A stretch of 64,000 nt of DNA from Ustilago trichophora (taxonomy: Eukaryota; Basidiomycota; Ustilaginomycetes; Ustilaginales; Ustilaginaceae): the NCBI GenBank assembly GCA_900323505.1, contig OOIN01000012.1:434001-498000 (forward strand), read 5' to 3'. The notes under the pieces are model-generated. The model was not told the DNA's origin. It saw nothing but the letters and a program-made list of their open reading frames with translations, and did not search any database. The first letter of the stretch is position 1; each line of letters opens with the position of its first letter. This document shows positions 27,444-35,723 of the stretch, piece after piece. The position numbers and the translations under genes were made by a program.

Positions 27444-28727
27444 ATGGCCGTCAGTGATCGCCGTACCTGTACCAAGTGCTCACAGTCCTTTCCCATCGAT
27501 CATTTCCGAGGCCGTGCTAACCGCTCGTGCCGACACTGCGCCTCCTGCCGCAACGTGCCCACCGAAGGCCTCTCTTCACCGTTCTCCCCAGTCCAGCTGC
27601 CAATCCCACTGGCGATCACCTCGCCCGTCGTAGCCGCCTCGGCCTCCACCACCCACGCTCTCGAACCCTCGGCTCCACCCGCACCCTCCACAACCCTCGC
27701 CGGCGCCTCACCGCTGGCCGTTCCGCTGCAGCCCCTGCCATACCTTACCGAAGCCTCTCCAGCCTTCCTTCGCCTCCAGCAGCAACTGGACGACCAAGGA
27801 TCATCTCTTTCGGGCATCTCCAACGCCCTCCAGCAGCTGTTGGCTTCCTCTCGCCCCCAGCCACCTACAGCCCCCCTCCCATCCACGCCTCAACGAGCCC
27901 CGGCTGCGCCGTCCCTGCCAGCACCCGCCGACTCCACCTCGGCTACCGGCAGTCACCACCTCGGCGGGCCTTCACCAGGTGAGTCTGACACCGATCGCAT
28001 CTTCTCCTGGCTCTCTCGAGAGGTCGTCCAGCAGGTCCTCGACGACTCCTTAGCGCCTCAAGACCTGGGCAAGCTACGCAACCCCGACTCTCTGCCCGTT
28101 GACAGCGAGGATGACCACGCTGTCTTCGTCAACGGCGTCCTCATTCGCGCAGCCCCCTCCTCTGGGTCTTCCTCCTCCACCCGCTCTTTCCTCAGGCTCG
28201 TGCCCGACGTCCGCTGTTTCGCAGAGGCCTGGACGGTGTACACGCACCTCCGCTCCTGCGCCACCAACGATCCCAACCTGGGTGCCGGCCTTGGCGCTTT
28301 CCTCATCCACATCATCGAGACCAACCGCACCCACACCTGGTCATCCGTCGCCCTCTACATCCTCACCACCTGCCGTCGACGCTTTGGCCACGCCTCAGCC
28401 GCTGTCTGGGCCCAACAAGACCAGAACGCGTGGAACCAGCACCTCAGCACCGCTGCCTCCTTCCGTCAGCCAAAGAAGACCATCCAGCAGCCTCCGTCCA
28501 ATCGCCTGACTCAGCAGCAGCAGCAACAACAGCAGCAACAGCCGCAGGGCCCTCCTTCCAAGCGTCAGAAGAGCGCCGAAGTCTGTTTCCGCTTCAACGG
28601 CGGCGGCTGTCCCGAGGGAGACAACTGCTGGCGCCGCCACGAGTGCACCGCTTGCTCCAAGCGCCACCCCGTCCGCGACTGTCCAAGATTCAAGCAAACT
28701 GCCAACACGAAGGCCACCAAAGCCTAG
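27444..28727 (+). CDS. DIRS element ORF1 (Gag-like, zinc-finger protein)
   Basis: 427 residues from ATG 27444, the first ATG past the A1 repeat; an earlier in-frame ATG at 27273 starts outside the element. The N terminus has a Cys cluster (CTKCSQSFPIDHF then CRHCASC, residues about 10-38). The middle is Pro/Ser-rich, followed by a conserved-looking stretch (FSWLSREVVQQVLDDSL to about HASAAVWAQQDQNAWNQHL). A poly-Gln run precedes the C-terminal fingers: a CCCH unit CFRFNGGGCPEGDNCWRRH and a knuckle-like CTACSKRHPVRDC. This suits an RNA-binding capsid protein, the usual first ORF of these elements. The next ORF starts 4 nt after its stop. Confidence 0.85.
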   Translation: MAVSDRRTCTKCSQSFPIDHFRGRANRSCRHCASCRNVPTEGLSSPFSPVQLPIPLAITSPVVAASASTTHALEPSAPPAPSTTLAGASPLAVPLQPLPYLTEASPAFLRLQQQLDDQGSSLSGISNALQQLLASSRPQPPTAPLPSTPQRAPAAPSLPAPADSTSATGSHHLGGPSPGESDTDRIFSWLSREVVQQVLDDSLAPQDLGKLRNPDSLPVDSEDDHAVFVNGVLIRAAPSSGSSSSTRSFLRLVPDVRCFAEAWTVYTHLRSCATNDPNLGAGLGAFLIHIIETNRTHTWSSVALYILTTCRRRFGHASAAVWAQQDQNAWNQHLSTAASFRQPKKTIQQPPSNRLTQQQQQQQQQQPQGPPSKRQKSAEVCFRFNGGGCPEGDNCWRRHECTACSKRHPVRDCPRFKQTANTKATKA

Positions 28728-28731
28728 CAGC

Positions 28732-31700
28732 ATGGTGAGTCCTTCTTTAGACCTCCCTGCATTTCCCCGCCGCGAACGTGGCTCAAGAACCCCTCCGCTG
28801 CAGGGCTCGGCACGGCACCTCGATGGCCAGCCTGGCTCGCTGGCACCTAGACCCCCTCCGCTGCAGGGCTTGGCACGGCTCTCTCCTGACCCTGTGGGGT
28901 CAACCTCTTCCAGAACCCCTCCGCTGCAGGGCTCGGCACAGCCTCTCGACTCGGTCCCGGCAGCTTTGGACGTTCCGTCAGCTGACCGGTGCCTCTCTCT
29001 CCTCCTCGCCGCTTGGTTGCGTGACCCAGGTCCACGCCCCAACACATCCTTTGTCGCAGACGTCTTCGATCCGACCACCAACCCTGCCCGCCAGGGCTCC
29101 ATGCAGGAGCGTTCTCAGGCGTGGTCCACGCTCCTCCACCTCTACCCCGACCCCGTTTTCCGCCGTCAGCTGCTCGGCATGGTCCAGCACGGCTGCCTCC
29201 TTGGCTATGATGGCCCTCTTCGAGGTGCTGACCGCCACTGCGCCAACCTGCCAATCCCTCCCGCCGGTCACTCTCATCTACGCATGGAGATCGACGCCCG
29301 CCTGGCCGAGGGCCGCCTGTCCATCATGGCCCCCGGAACTGCCTTGGTCGAGTCCCCAATCGGCGTTGTACCCAAACCCCGCTCAACCAAGCTTCGCACC
29401 ATCCACCACCTTTCTCACCCTCGCCGCCCGCTGCCAGACGTGCTCCCTTCCGTCAACTCTGGCATCCAGCCCGGGTTCATCCAGATCCGCTACGAAGGCC
29501 TTGGCGACCTGCTCACCTTCGTCAGCCAGCATCCGGGATGTCTACTCTGGAAAGGCGACCTCGAAGATGCCTTCCGCCACGTAGTCACTGCCGAGCCTGA
29601 TGCACACCTCTTGGGTTTCAGCTACGAGGGCGTCCGCTACCGGGAGAACGCTCTCACCTTCGGTGGCAGTAGCTCCCCCTGGCTCTTCAACCTGGTCGCT
29701 GAGTTCTTGCATTGGCTTGTCGCAGCCTGCCTCCCTACCGGCTGGCCCGTCAACCACTACCTCGATGACACGTTTGGCGCTGTCCCTGCCTCCGCCGCCG
29801 AATTTGCCCTCCTCCCCATCCACACCTTGGCTTTGGCTGCCAACACTCTCGGCCTCCGCCTCTCACCCAAGAAGACCTTTGGCGGCGTCACCAAGCTCGA
29901 GATCTTGGGCGTCGAGATCGACTCGGTCGCCCAGACGGTCGGCATCTCCGACATTCGCCGCGCTCGCATCCTGTTGCAGTGCCAAGGACTGTTGCAACGC
30001 CGGTCCGCCGACCTCCTTGACATGCAGCGTATTGCTGGGCTCTTGCAGTTTGTCTCCCAGGTTTTCCCGTGCGGACGAGCCTTCCTCCGCCGCCTCTACA
30101 ACGCTACTCGGCGCAGCAGCCAGGGGCGGCGCCGCCTCTCCCAACCTGTCCGCGCCGAGCTCTCCTGGTGGTGCCAGATCCTCCAGTCCTGGTCTGGTAC
30201 CAGTGTGCTTGCTCCCTCTCCCCTCCTTGCCACCCACATCTGGACCGATGCTTGCCCCAAAGGCTACGGCGGGTTTGTAGGCGATGCAAGCTCCCCCTCT
30301 GCAGTGTTCGCCAGGCAGGTTCCCAAGCGGCATCGCCGTAAGAACATCCGTTTCCTCGAGGCCCTGGCTGTCCTCGAAGCACTCCGCCGTTTCGTTCACC
30401 TCCTTCCCGCCTCCTCCCTTGTTGTTGTCCATGTGGATAACGAGAACGTCGAGCACGGCCTTCGCTCTGGTCGCTCTCGCGACCCTCTCACTCAGCGCCT
30501 CCTCCGCGAGATTTTTGGCTTCTGCTTTACCCACAACTTGACCTTGGCCCCTCAGCGAGTCTCGTCTACTGACAACGTCCTTGCCGACCTCCTCTCCCGC
30601 CGCCAGTTCTCTCGCATTCGGCAGCAGTTTCCGCAGGCCCACACCGCGCTATCCTTCCCGCCGGCACCCGCACAGTCTCGTCCCAACCCCCTGGTCTTGC
30701 CTCCAGCCTCGGTGTCTCCGACCACGCCGCGTCCCTCCTCTGGCACGGCCTTGCCCTCAGCACCAGGCGACGTTCGAGCGGCGCACCCTCCCATTTCCGA
30801 GCCTTCTGCCTCCGGCATTACGGTTTTGGCACCGTCTGTTTCCCTGCCTCCGGTCACCAGCTCTTGGAATGGCTGGCCCACATGTCCACCTCGGGTCGCC
30901 CCTTCCACTCTGCCAAGCACGAGCTTGGCGCCCTTCGCTCTTACCATGTCGACCTCGGCCTCGACACCTCTGGCTTCTCCTGCAGACGCCTTGAGCGCGC
31001 CCTTCGAGGGTTCAAGCGCCTTCACGGCGTTGGAGGAACGGGCGCCAAGCTACCCATCACGCTGCCGCTCCTCCGCCGGATCCTCATTGCCGTTGAGTCC
31101 ATGCTCGACCTCCTTCCTCGCGACCGCCTCGTCCTCCAAGCCTCCTTTGCACTCGCCTTTGCTTGTTTCCTCCGCTCTGGCGAACTTGTCTGGGACTCCA
31201 GCACGGATCGCGCCACCGTCCTGTCCGTCGCCTCCGTCACGTGGGCCAGCGACCACGTCATCATCACCTTGCCCTCTTCGAAGACAGACCCCTTCCGGCA
31301 AGGCGTCCGGGTCGTTGCGCCCGAAGTTGGCGGTGTCGAGTGCCCTGTCCACAGGCTGCGTGCCCTCACGGCGGGCCGCCCTGCCTCGTCACCCCTCTTT
31401 GGCCTTGGGCCGCATGGCACCGAGCCTCTCTCTCGCTCCGTTTTCGTTGGCGTCCTCCGTCGAGCCGTGCAGGCAAGCGGCTTGCAGGCATCGCAGTATG
31501 CCGGCCATTCCTTCCGCCGCAGTGCTGCCACCTGGGCGTCCCAACACGGGGCCTCGACCTCAGACATCCAGTCCATGGGGCGCTGGAGCTCAGACTGCTA
31601 TCGCAGGTACATCGAGCGCTCCGCTCACGAGCGTTGCACTCTCGTTGCCACGTCCCTGTTTGCCGTCCGTGACGGCCCCCTGGTCCCAGCCAGCCCGGCC

Positions 31701-31878
31701 TGGCGGGACCCAGGCTCGGCATAATTCGGTTCCCTTGGCCCCACCCCTGGTTGAGACCGCAGTCAGCTGCGCTGGCGCCTCAACCACCGATTGGCGGGCT
31801 GGGAGCCGCCGAGCTCGAGATGCCTCGACCCCCGCAACCTATGATTACCCCAATATTATTTCGGCCGTGTCAGATTGA
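28732..31878 (+). CDS. DIRS element reverse transcriptase-RNase H ORF
   Basis: Open frame from ATG 28732 of 1048 codons. The convincing part ends near 30640. RT runs from about residue 195 (ALVESPIGVVPKPRS) through KGDLEDAFRHV and the catalytic NHYLDDTFGA (YLDD at 343-346). RNase H runs from about HIWTDACPKGYGGFVGD through VVVHVDNENVEHGL to STDNVLADLLSR. Beyond that the frame overlaps the tyrosine recombinase, which lies in the -1 frame, and its Pro/Ser-rich translation is most likely only the open shadow of that gene. An upstream segment has a three-fold short DNA repeat around 28788-28945 (CCCCTCCGCTGCAGGGC). RT-RNaseH of this type copies the element RNA using the split repeats. Confidence 0.88.
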   Translation: MVSPSLDLPAFPRRERGSRTPPLQGSARHLDGQPGSLAPRPPPLQGLARLSPDPVGSTSSRTPPLQGSAQPLDSVPAALDVPSADRCLSLLLAAWLRDPGPRPNTSFVADVFDPTTNPARQGSMQERSQAWSTLLHLYPDPVFRRQLLGMVQHGCLLGYDGPLRGADRHCANLPIPPAGHSHLRMEIDARLAEGRLSIMAPGTALVESPIGVVPKPRSTKLRTIHHLSHPRRPLPDVLPSVNSGIQPGFIQIRYEGLGDLLTFVSQHPGCLLWKGDLEDAFRHVVTAEPDAHLLGFSYEGVRYRENALTFGGSSSPWLFNLVAEFLHWLVAACLPTGWPVNHYLDDTFGAVPASAAEFALLPIHTLALAANTLGLRLSPKKTFGGVTKLEILGVEIDSVAQTVGISDIRRARILLQCQGLLQRRSADLLDMQRIAGLLQFVSQVFPCGRAFLRRLYNATRRSSQGRRRLSQPVRAELSWWCQILQSWSGTSVLAPSPLLATHIWTDACPKGYGGFVGDASSPSAVFARQVPKRHRRKNIRFLEALAVLEALRRFVHLLPASSLVVVHVDNENVEHGLRSGRSRDPLTQRLLREIFGFCFTHNLTLAPQRVSSTDNVLADLLSRRQFSRIRQQFPQAHTALSFPPAPAQSRPNPLVLPPASVSPTTPRPSSGTALPSAPGDVRAAHPPISEPSASGITVLAPSVSLPPVTSSWNGWPTCPPRVAPSTLPSTSLAPFALTMSTSASTPLASPADALSAPFEGSSAFTALEERAPSYPSRCRSSAGSSLPLSPCSTSFLATASSSKPPLHSPLLVSSALANLSGTPARIAPPSCPSPPSRGPATTSSSPCPLRRQTPSGKASGSLRPKLAVSSALSTGCVPSRRAALPRHPSLALGRMAPSLSLAPFSLASSVEPCRQAACRHRSMPAIPSAAVLPPGRPNTGPRPQTSSPWGAGAQTAIAGTSSAPLTSVALSLPRPCLPSVTAPWSQPARPGGTQARHNSVPLAPPLVETAVSCAGASTTDWRAGSRRARDASTPATYDYPNIISAVSD
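30573..31724 (+). CDS. DIRS element tyrosine recombinase (YR), in -1 frame of the RT ORF, no upstream AUG
   Basis: The frame opens after a TGA at 30570-30572 and runs 383 codons to 31724. Before the first ATG (30882) it already reads as recombinase N-terminal domain (SLLWHGLALSTRR, then AFCLRHYGFGTVCFPASG, then HQLLEWLAHMSTSG). The catalytic domain follows: the first Arg in CFLRSGELVW, then GHSFRRSAATWASQHG (HxxR), then MGRWSSDCYRRYIERS carrying the Trp and the nucleophilic Tyr. Family knowledge: YR replaces the usual integrase in the DIRS order and inserts a circular DNA form without target duplication. Production is probably by -1 frameshifting, splicing or reinitiation from the RT ORF. The coordinates are those of the open frame, not a proven protein. 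Confidence 0.88.
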   Translation, partial: QRPCRPPLPPPVLSHSAAVSAGPHRAILPAGTRTVSSQPPGLASSLGVSDHAASLLWHGLALSTRRRSSGAPSHFRAFCLRHYGFGTVCFPASGHQLLEWLAHMSTSGRPFHSAKHELGALRSYHVDLGLDTSGFSCRRLERALRGFKRLHGVGGTGAKLPITLPLLRRILIAVESMLDLLPRDRLVLQASFALAFACFLRSGELVWDSSTDRATVLSVASVTWASDHVIITLPSSKTDPFRQGVRVVAPEVGGVECPVHRLRALTAGRPASSPLFGLGPHGTEPLSRSVFVGVLRRAVQASGLQASQYAGHSFRRSAATWASQHGASTSDIQSMGRWSSDCYRRYIERSAHERCTLVATSLFAVRDGPLVPASPAWRDPGSA

Positions 31879-31900
31879 GTTGAGTCAAGCCTCGCTGGGA
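31793..31900 (+). repeat. DIRS split direct repeat B1
   Basis: 108 bp starting GGCGGGCTGGGAGCCGCC, identical to 32114-32221 and directly abutting A2. Confidence 0.95.
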
Positions 31901-32027
31901 TGCAGCACGTGACTTTCGTTGCGTGCGCGTCTGAGCTGGCTTTGACTCCGCTCTCAACTCAGCTTTCTCTCTTCCCGTCCTACACCATCCTTCTCGCTGC
32001 CTGCTCCGCAGCAGCTCTCGTTTCCAC
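31901..32027 (+). repeat. DIRS split direct repeat A2
   Basis: 127 bp identical to A1 at 27277-27403. Confidence 0.95.
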
Positions 32028-32113
32028 CCACCCACCGTCCCACGGCTCTGCCGCCCTTCTTGTTGCCTGCACCCCGCTCATGTAAACCCTCGCGAGCTAA
32101 CCTGGCCCCTTAC

Positions 32114-32221
32114 GGCGGGCTGGGAGCCGCCGAGCTCGAGATGCCTCGACCCCCGCAACCTATGATTACCCCAATATTATTTCGGCCGTGTCAGATTGAG
32201 TTGAGTCAAGCCTCGCTGGGA
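32114..32221 (+). repeat. DIRS split direct repeat B2
   Basis: 108 bp identical to B1. Its end CTCGCTGGGA marks the right element boundary before host CATTTAAAATTG. Confidence 0.93.
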
Positions 32222-32820
32222 CATTTAAAATTGTCCGGACTTTACGCAGAGCTCTCTCTAGTGAGGTTTTGGCTGTCCTTTGTCTCACTCAGAATTGCCT
32301 CGGCAAGCTCGCTTGTTGCAGGTTTTATGCACGTGTGCATGAGCTTGCATATGCGAGTTGAGTCAAGCTCAATTCGTCGTTCGTCTCACCACGAAATGAT
32401 AGGAGACTTGTGTCGATCTCACTCAACCTTTCCGTCGAGCTCACTTCTGTTCGTTTGTACGTAGTTTCTCTCAATGTAACACACTTTCATGATTTTTATT
32501 ACAAAGCATGGGTATTTGAGACAAACAAAGCGTGGTCGTCGTCTCATCCTCCAAACCACCACCATCTCGTCCGTCTCACGCAACCTTGCCGACAGCTTGC
32601 GTGAGACGCATACTCTGCGACCAAAACTACTCTTCTGTCTCTCTGTCTCTTCAGTCACATCCCTCCTCGGAGTGGATGATGACGGGGATACTGTTGAATC
32701 ATGAATTGAAACAGGAAGAAAAGAAACGGAAGCATGATCGCGGTTCTGCATACAGTACTGTACTGTACAGGACGCGCGATTTTTACATTGTTCTAAAAGT
32801 ATAGCAGCTAAAGAAGCCTT
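32222..32820. other. Intergenic region, DIRS element to chitin deacetylase 3' end
   Basis: 599 bp. A tandem motif of the TACTGTAC type sits at 32751-32770. No gene was recognised. The 3' UTR of the minus-strand deacetylase lies at its right side. Confidence 0.6.
32751..32770. repeat. Intergenic TACTGTACAG-type motif
   Basis: Reads TACAGTACTGTACTGTACAG, a self-complementary-rich permutation of the dispersed motif described in the findings. Confidence 0.7.
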
Positions 32821-34305
32821 TCAGGCGAGCATGACGACGGCAGAGAACAATCCAGCAGCAGCCAACGAGCCAACGACCAACAGACTAGGTAAGTTGGACA
32901 TTGTTGCAGCAGCGCCACTTTTATCCGTATTTTGGGAAGCTTTGCTTGCGCCTGCACTTGCACCGCTTCCACTTGCACTACCGCTCACACTACCCGTGGC
33001 ACTTGCAATACCACCGGTCTGAGTTCCCGTCATTGTCTGGCTGATAGCCATGCTTGGATTGTAGTGGTTATCGGCCGCTTTGATTTGGCTTCCCTTGGGT
33101 AGACCTGTTGCGTTGATGTTGCCTGCAATGTATTGGGCAAAGTTGGGGTAGGTGATATCTTCGGGGTAAGGACGAGTTTGATTTTTGCAAGCAGTGAGGG
33201 GTACAATGTGCTTGAAGACGGCTTGAATGTTGGAGTATTGTTTCATGAATTCGTCCATGGTGTGACCGTTGATTTCGTGAGTGAGGACAATGTTGCCTTG
33301 GCCAGCGGTGGGACCTTGAGTTTCTTTGGCAATGATGGAGGCGTAGTTGGCGTCGATCGAGGCGGTAGGGAGCGAGCCGAGGGGGAGAATCTTCCAATCA
33401 TCGGTATCGTCGGTCCACAGAACAGATTCCAAACCCAGACCTTTAGCAATGGCTCGAACTCGGTCGTCAATGTCACCAAAGGGAGGACGCCAGCAAGTAG
33501 GTGTGACACCGACAATGTCCTTGATCGCCTTGGCAGTGTAGTAGAGCTCGGCAAAGACTTGTTCATCGGGGAAGGCAGTCATGTACTGATGACTCCAGGT
33601 GTGAACGCAAATGTGATGACCATCAACAATGCCGCGCTGAGCCTCGAGAGGCCAATCGAGAACGTTGGAGCCAATGTAAAACATGGTTGCCTTTTGCTTG
33701 TTCTTGGCCAAAAAGTCGTAGAAGGCGTTGTGGGTGCAGTTGGGACCATCGTCGAAGGTCAAACCCCAGGTGTCGGGTTCGGGACACTGAACAAGGTCGT
33801 TTGGAATGTTGGCGTGCTTGGGGGTATCGCATCCACTGTAGGTCCACCAGCAATCAGGATCAGTGTGAGGATAGGTGGGGGTGAAGGAGGTGAAGTCACC
33901 GTTGACTTTACCCTTAGGCGTGATGCCGGCAGGGATGATGCCGGAAGCCTTGATGTTGTTCCACACATTCATGGCTTCGGTGTCTCCGGGCAAGATGGTG
34001 GCATTGTCCCATGGCACGGGGAACTGCTTTTGGATGGCGGCGATCTCGGGCAAGTTGTAAGCGGTGCATTCTTGCTTAGGGTCAAGAATTTGGGCCTGCT
34101 CAGGTTCTGTGGTGGCACGAGCTTTGAGGGCGGACTGAGCGGGCGAACCACGCTTGTAGATAAGCTTTTCGTAGTCGCCATTGTCGCGAGCACGCCGATA
34201 GAGGTTCTGAATGTGGTTGGGGTCAGGAACACCACGGCCAATGTTGGCAGTGACTGCCGAGGCGAGCGAGACGGCGGCCACAAGAGCTGTAGATGTGAGC
34301 TTCAT
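32821..34305 (-). CDS. Chitin deacetylase (CE4/NodB), secreted, probably GPI-anchored
   Basis: 494 residues from ATG 34305. The signal peptide is MKLTSTALVAAVSLASAVTA. All five CE4 motifs are visible: TFDDGP (183-188, catalytic Asp and metal Asp), HTWSH (235-239, metal histidines), RPPFGDIDDRVR, LWTDDTDDW and IVLTHE. The Ser/Gly/Ala-rich C-terminal region followed by a hydrophobic tail (LPSLLVVGSLAAAGLFSAVV) suggests GPI attachment. A longer in-frame upstream reading (from about 34428) has no suitable start and would bury the signal peptide. The enzyme converts chitin to chitosan at the plasma membrane or cell wall. In smuts and other plant pathogens, deacetylation helps hyphae avoid chitin detection by the plant. 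Several N-glycosylation sequons (NAT, NCT, NQT) fit secretion. Confidence 0.95.
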   Translation of the reverse strand: MKLTSTALVAAVSLASAVTANIGRGVPDPNHIQNLYRRARDNGDYEKLIYKRGSPAQSALKARATTEPEQAQILDPKQECTAYNLPEIAAIQKQFPVPWDNATILPGDTEAMNVWNNIKASGIIPAGITPKGKVNGDFTSFTPTYPHTDPDCWWTYSGCDTPKHANIPNDLVQCPEPDTWGLTFDDGPNCTHNAFYDFLAKNKQKATMFYIGSNVLDWPLEAQRGIVDGHHICVHTWSHQYMTAFPDEQVFAELYYTAKAIKDIVGVTPTCWRPPFGDIDDRVRAIAKGLGLESVLWTDDTDDWKILPLGSLPTASIDANYASIIAKETQGPTAGQGNIVLTHEINGHTMDEFMKQYSNIQAVFKHIVPLTACKNQTRPYPEDITYPNFAQYIAGNINATGLPKGSQIKAADNHYNPSMAISQTMTGTQTGGIASATGSVSGSASGSGASAGASKASQNTDKSGAAATMSNLPSLLVVGSLAAAGLFSAVVMLA

Positions 34306-35692
34306 GGTGTCGATGAGGGGAGAGAGGGGGAGGATGAAGGGAGGGAGCGAAGGTGGAAAGTAGAGGGCCAAGTGGTGGGAGATGGGATGGATAAATAGCA
34401 ATGTCGATCGATTACCCTCCTTGATCACAGGAAAGGAGGACAGGAGTTGCTCATATTGTAACTAGCCCAGGTGTACACAAGACAGCGTGACAGATTTGCG
34501 TCTGGACAAGAGCGACAGGAATGCAAAGCAGTCAGGGGGTAAGATTGGGGGAAGGGACGATCGAAGTGTCGTGTTGAACAAGCGCACGACGGCACGAGCA
34601 GACGAGCTGCAGCAGAACCGGCGGCAAATGAGAGGTGGGAAGAGCGAACCGGGCGGCGGCATCGTCAATCAGCAGCGGCGGAAAGTTGGTCAGGACTTCC
34701 GAGGCGTATGCATGCACGAGCAAGTGTACATTACAAAGGGACAGGCTCGCCGTACGCACATCGTACGGTGTTGGCGTCAAGCTTGGGCCGGCGGGATAGT
34801 GAACAGTACATGAAGTCGAGGCGTCAGAGCAAAATCGGCGAGTTTCGGTTCGGTGATCAACTGATTCGCACCTCGAGGGGTACTTTTCCCTCGGCTCGAG
34901 GCAAGGCAAAGGTATGTTTCGAGTGACATCGGTGAGAGATGGACTTGCCGGCATGGTTAACGCATGCTTGTTGCAAAATGCGAAAGAACAGGAACGTCGA
35001 TCCTAAAACTTTCCAGTGCAGTGGCGCGTTGCGACGCATTGTTGCCGCCGACGCGAGCTGCGTCAAGATGCCAGCTTCGGCATCTTGCCTTATTCTTTTC
35101 TTCTTCTCTTTCCATCGAAAGCACATGCCCGCCTTCGCAGCAGGGTTAAGGAAGGCACCCGCCGACTCGGTAGAAAGTGCACCATAATTTTGCACAAACG
35201 ATCGAGTCCACCACCACTCATACGCATTGTTGGACAGAAGATTTCATTGTAGCGTTGGATCCCGACCCCTGTTTCTACTCGGCAAATGAAGCATTTGCAC
35301 GTTTGTTCGTGTGTTTGGAACCATGACGATGGCAACCAACAACCATTCGCCCAGCAGCCAGCAGAACGGCTTCGGCGCCAGAGGAAAGAGGTCATGGAAC
35401 TCCGTTTCTGCAGATCTTTGTTTCCTCCAAGCGAGACCGTCAACGAAAAGCAAGAGCATTCTTTTCGGCCAACGTTGGCAGTCTGAAAAAGTATTGCCAC
35501 AATACAAAACCAAAGCCGAGCCGTCGGCAAGAATGCGCCGAGCCAATACAAATTTAGAGTGTGTTTTTTGTACAGTTGAATTCAGTCGTCGCGCTGTCAG
35601 ACGCGTCAACTTGCCGAAATTTACCTTCGACTACATAGAGCAACGAGGCAAATATCAACATTCCAACGTCCACAATTACACGTCGAACATCA

Positions 35693-35723
<31 letters not shown>

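Larger units (their letters stand above)
27277..32221 (+). mobile_element. DIRS-order (PAT/Ngaro-like) tyrosine-recombinase retrotransposon with split direct repeats, full length, ~4.9 kb
   Basis: The layout is A1 (27277-27403), ORF1, RT-RNaseH ORF, tyrosine recombinase, B1 (31793-31900), A2 (31901-32027), an 86-bp spacer, then B2 (32114-32221). A1 equals A2 over 127 bp and B1 equals B2 over 108 bp with no difference seen. The internal B1-A2 junction reproduces what the joined element ends (B2 to A1) would look like in a circle. This is the split-direct-repeat plan of the PAT and Ngaro groups. No target duplication is seen, as expected for recombinase-mediated insertion. Perfect repeats and open frames suggest a young, possibly active copy. 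Confidence 0.93.

Noticed and set aside
30640..31878. C-terminal third of the RT frame as a real protein
   Set aside because: Pro/Ser/Ala-rich translation overlapping the recombinase, which has clear motifs in the other frame.
33133..34398. 421-codon plus-strand open frame opposite chitin deacetylase
   Set aside because: Mirror of the deacetylase codons; the minus strand shows all five CE4 motifs and a signal peptide.
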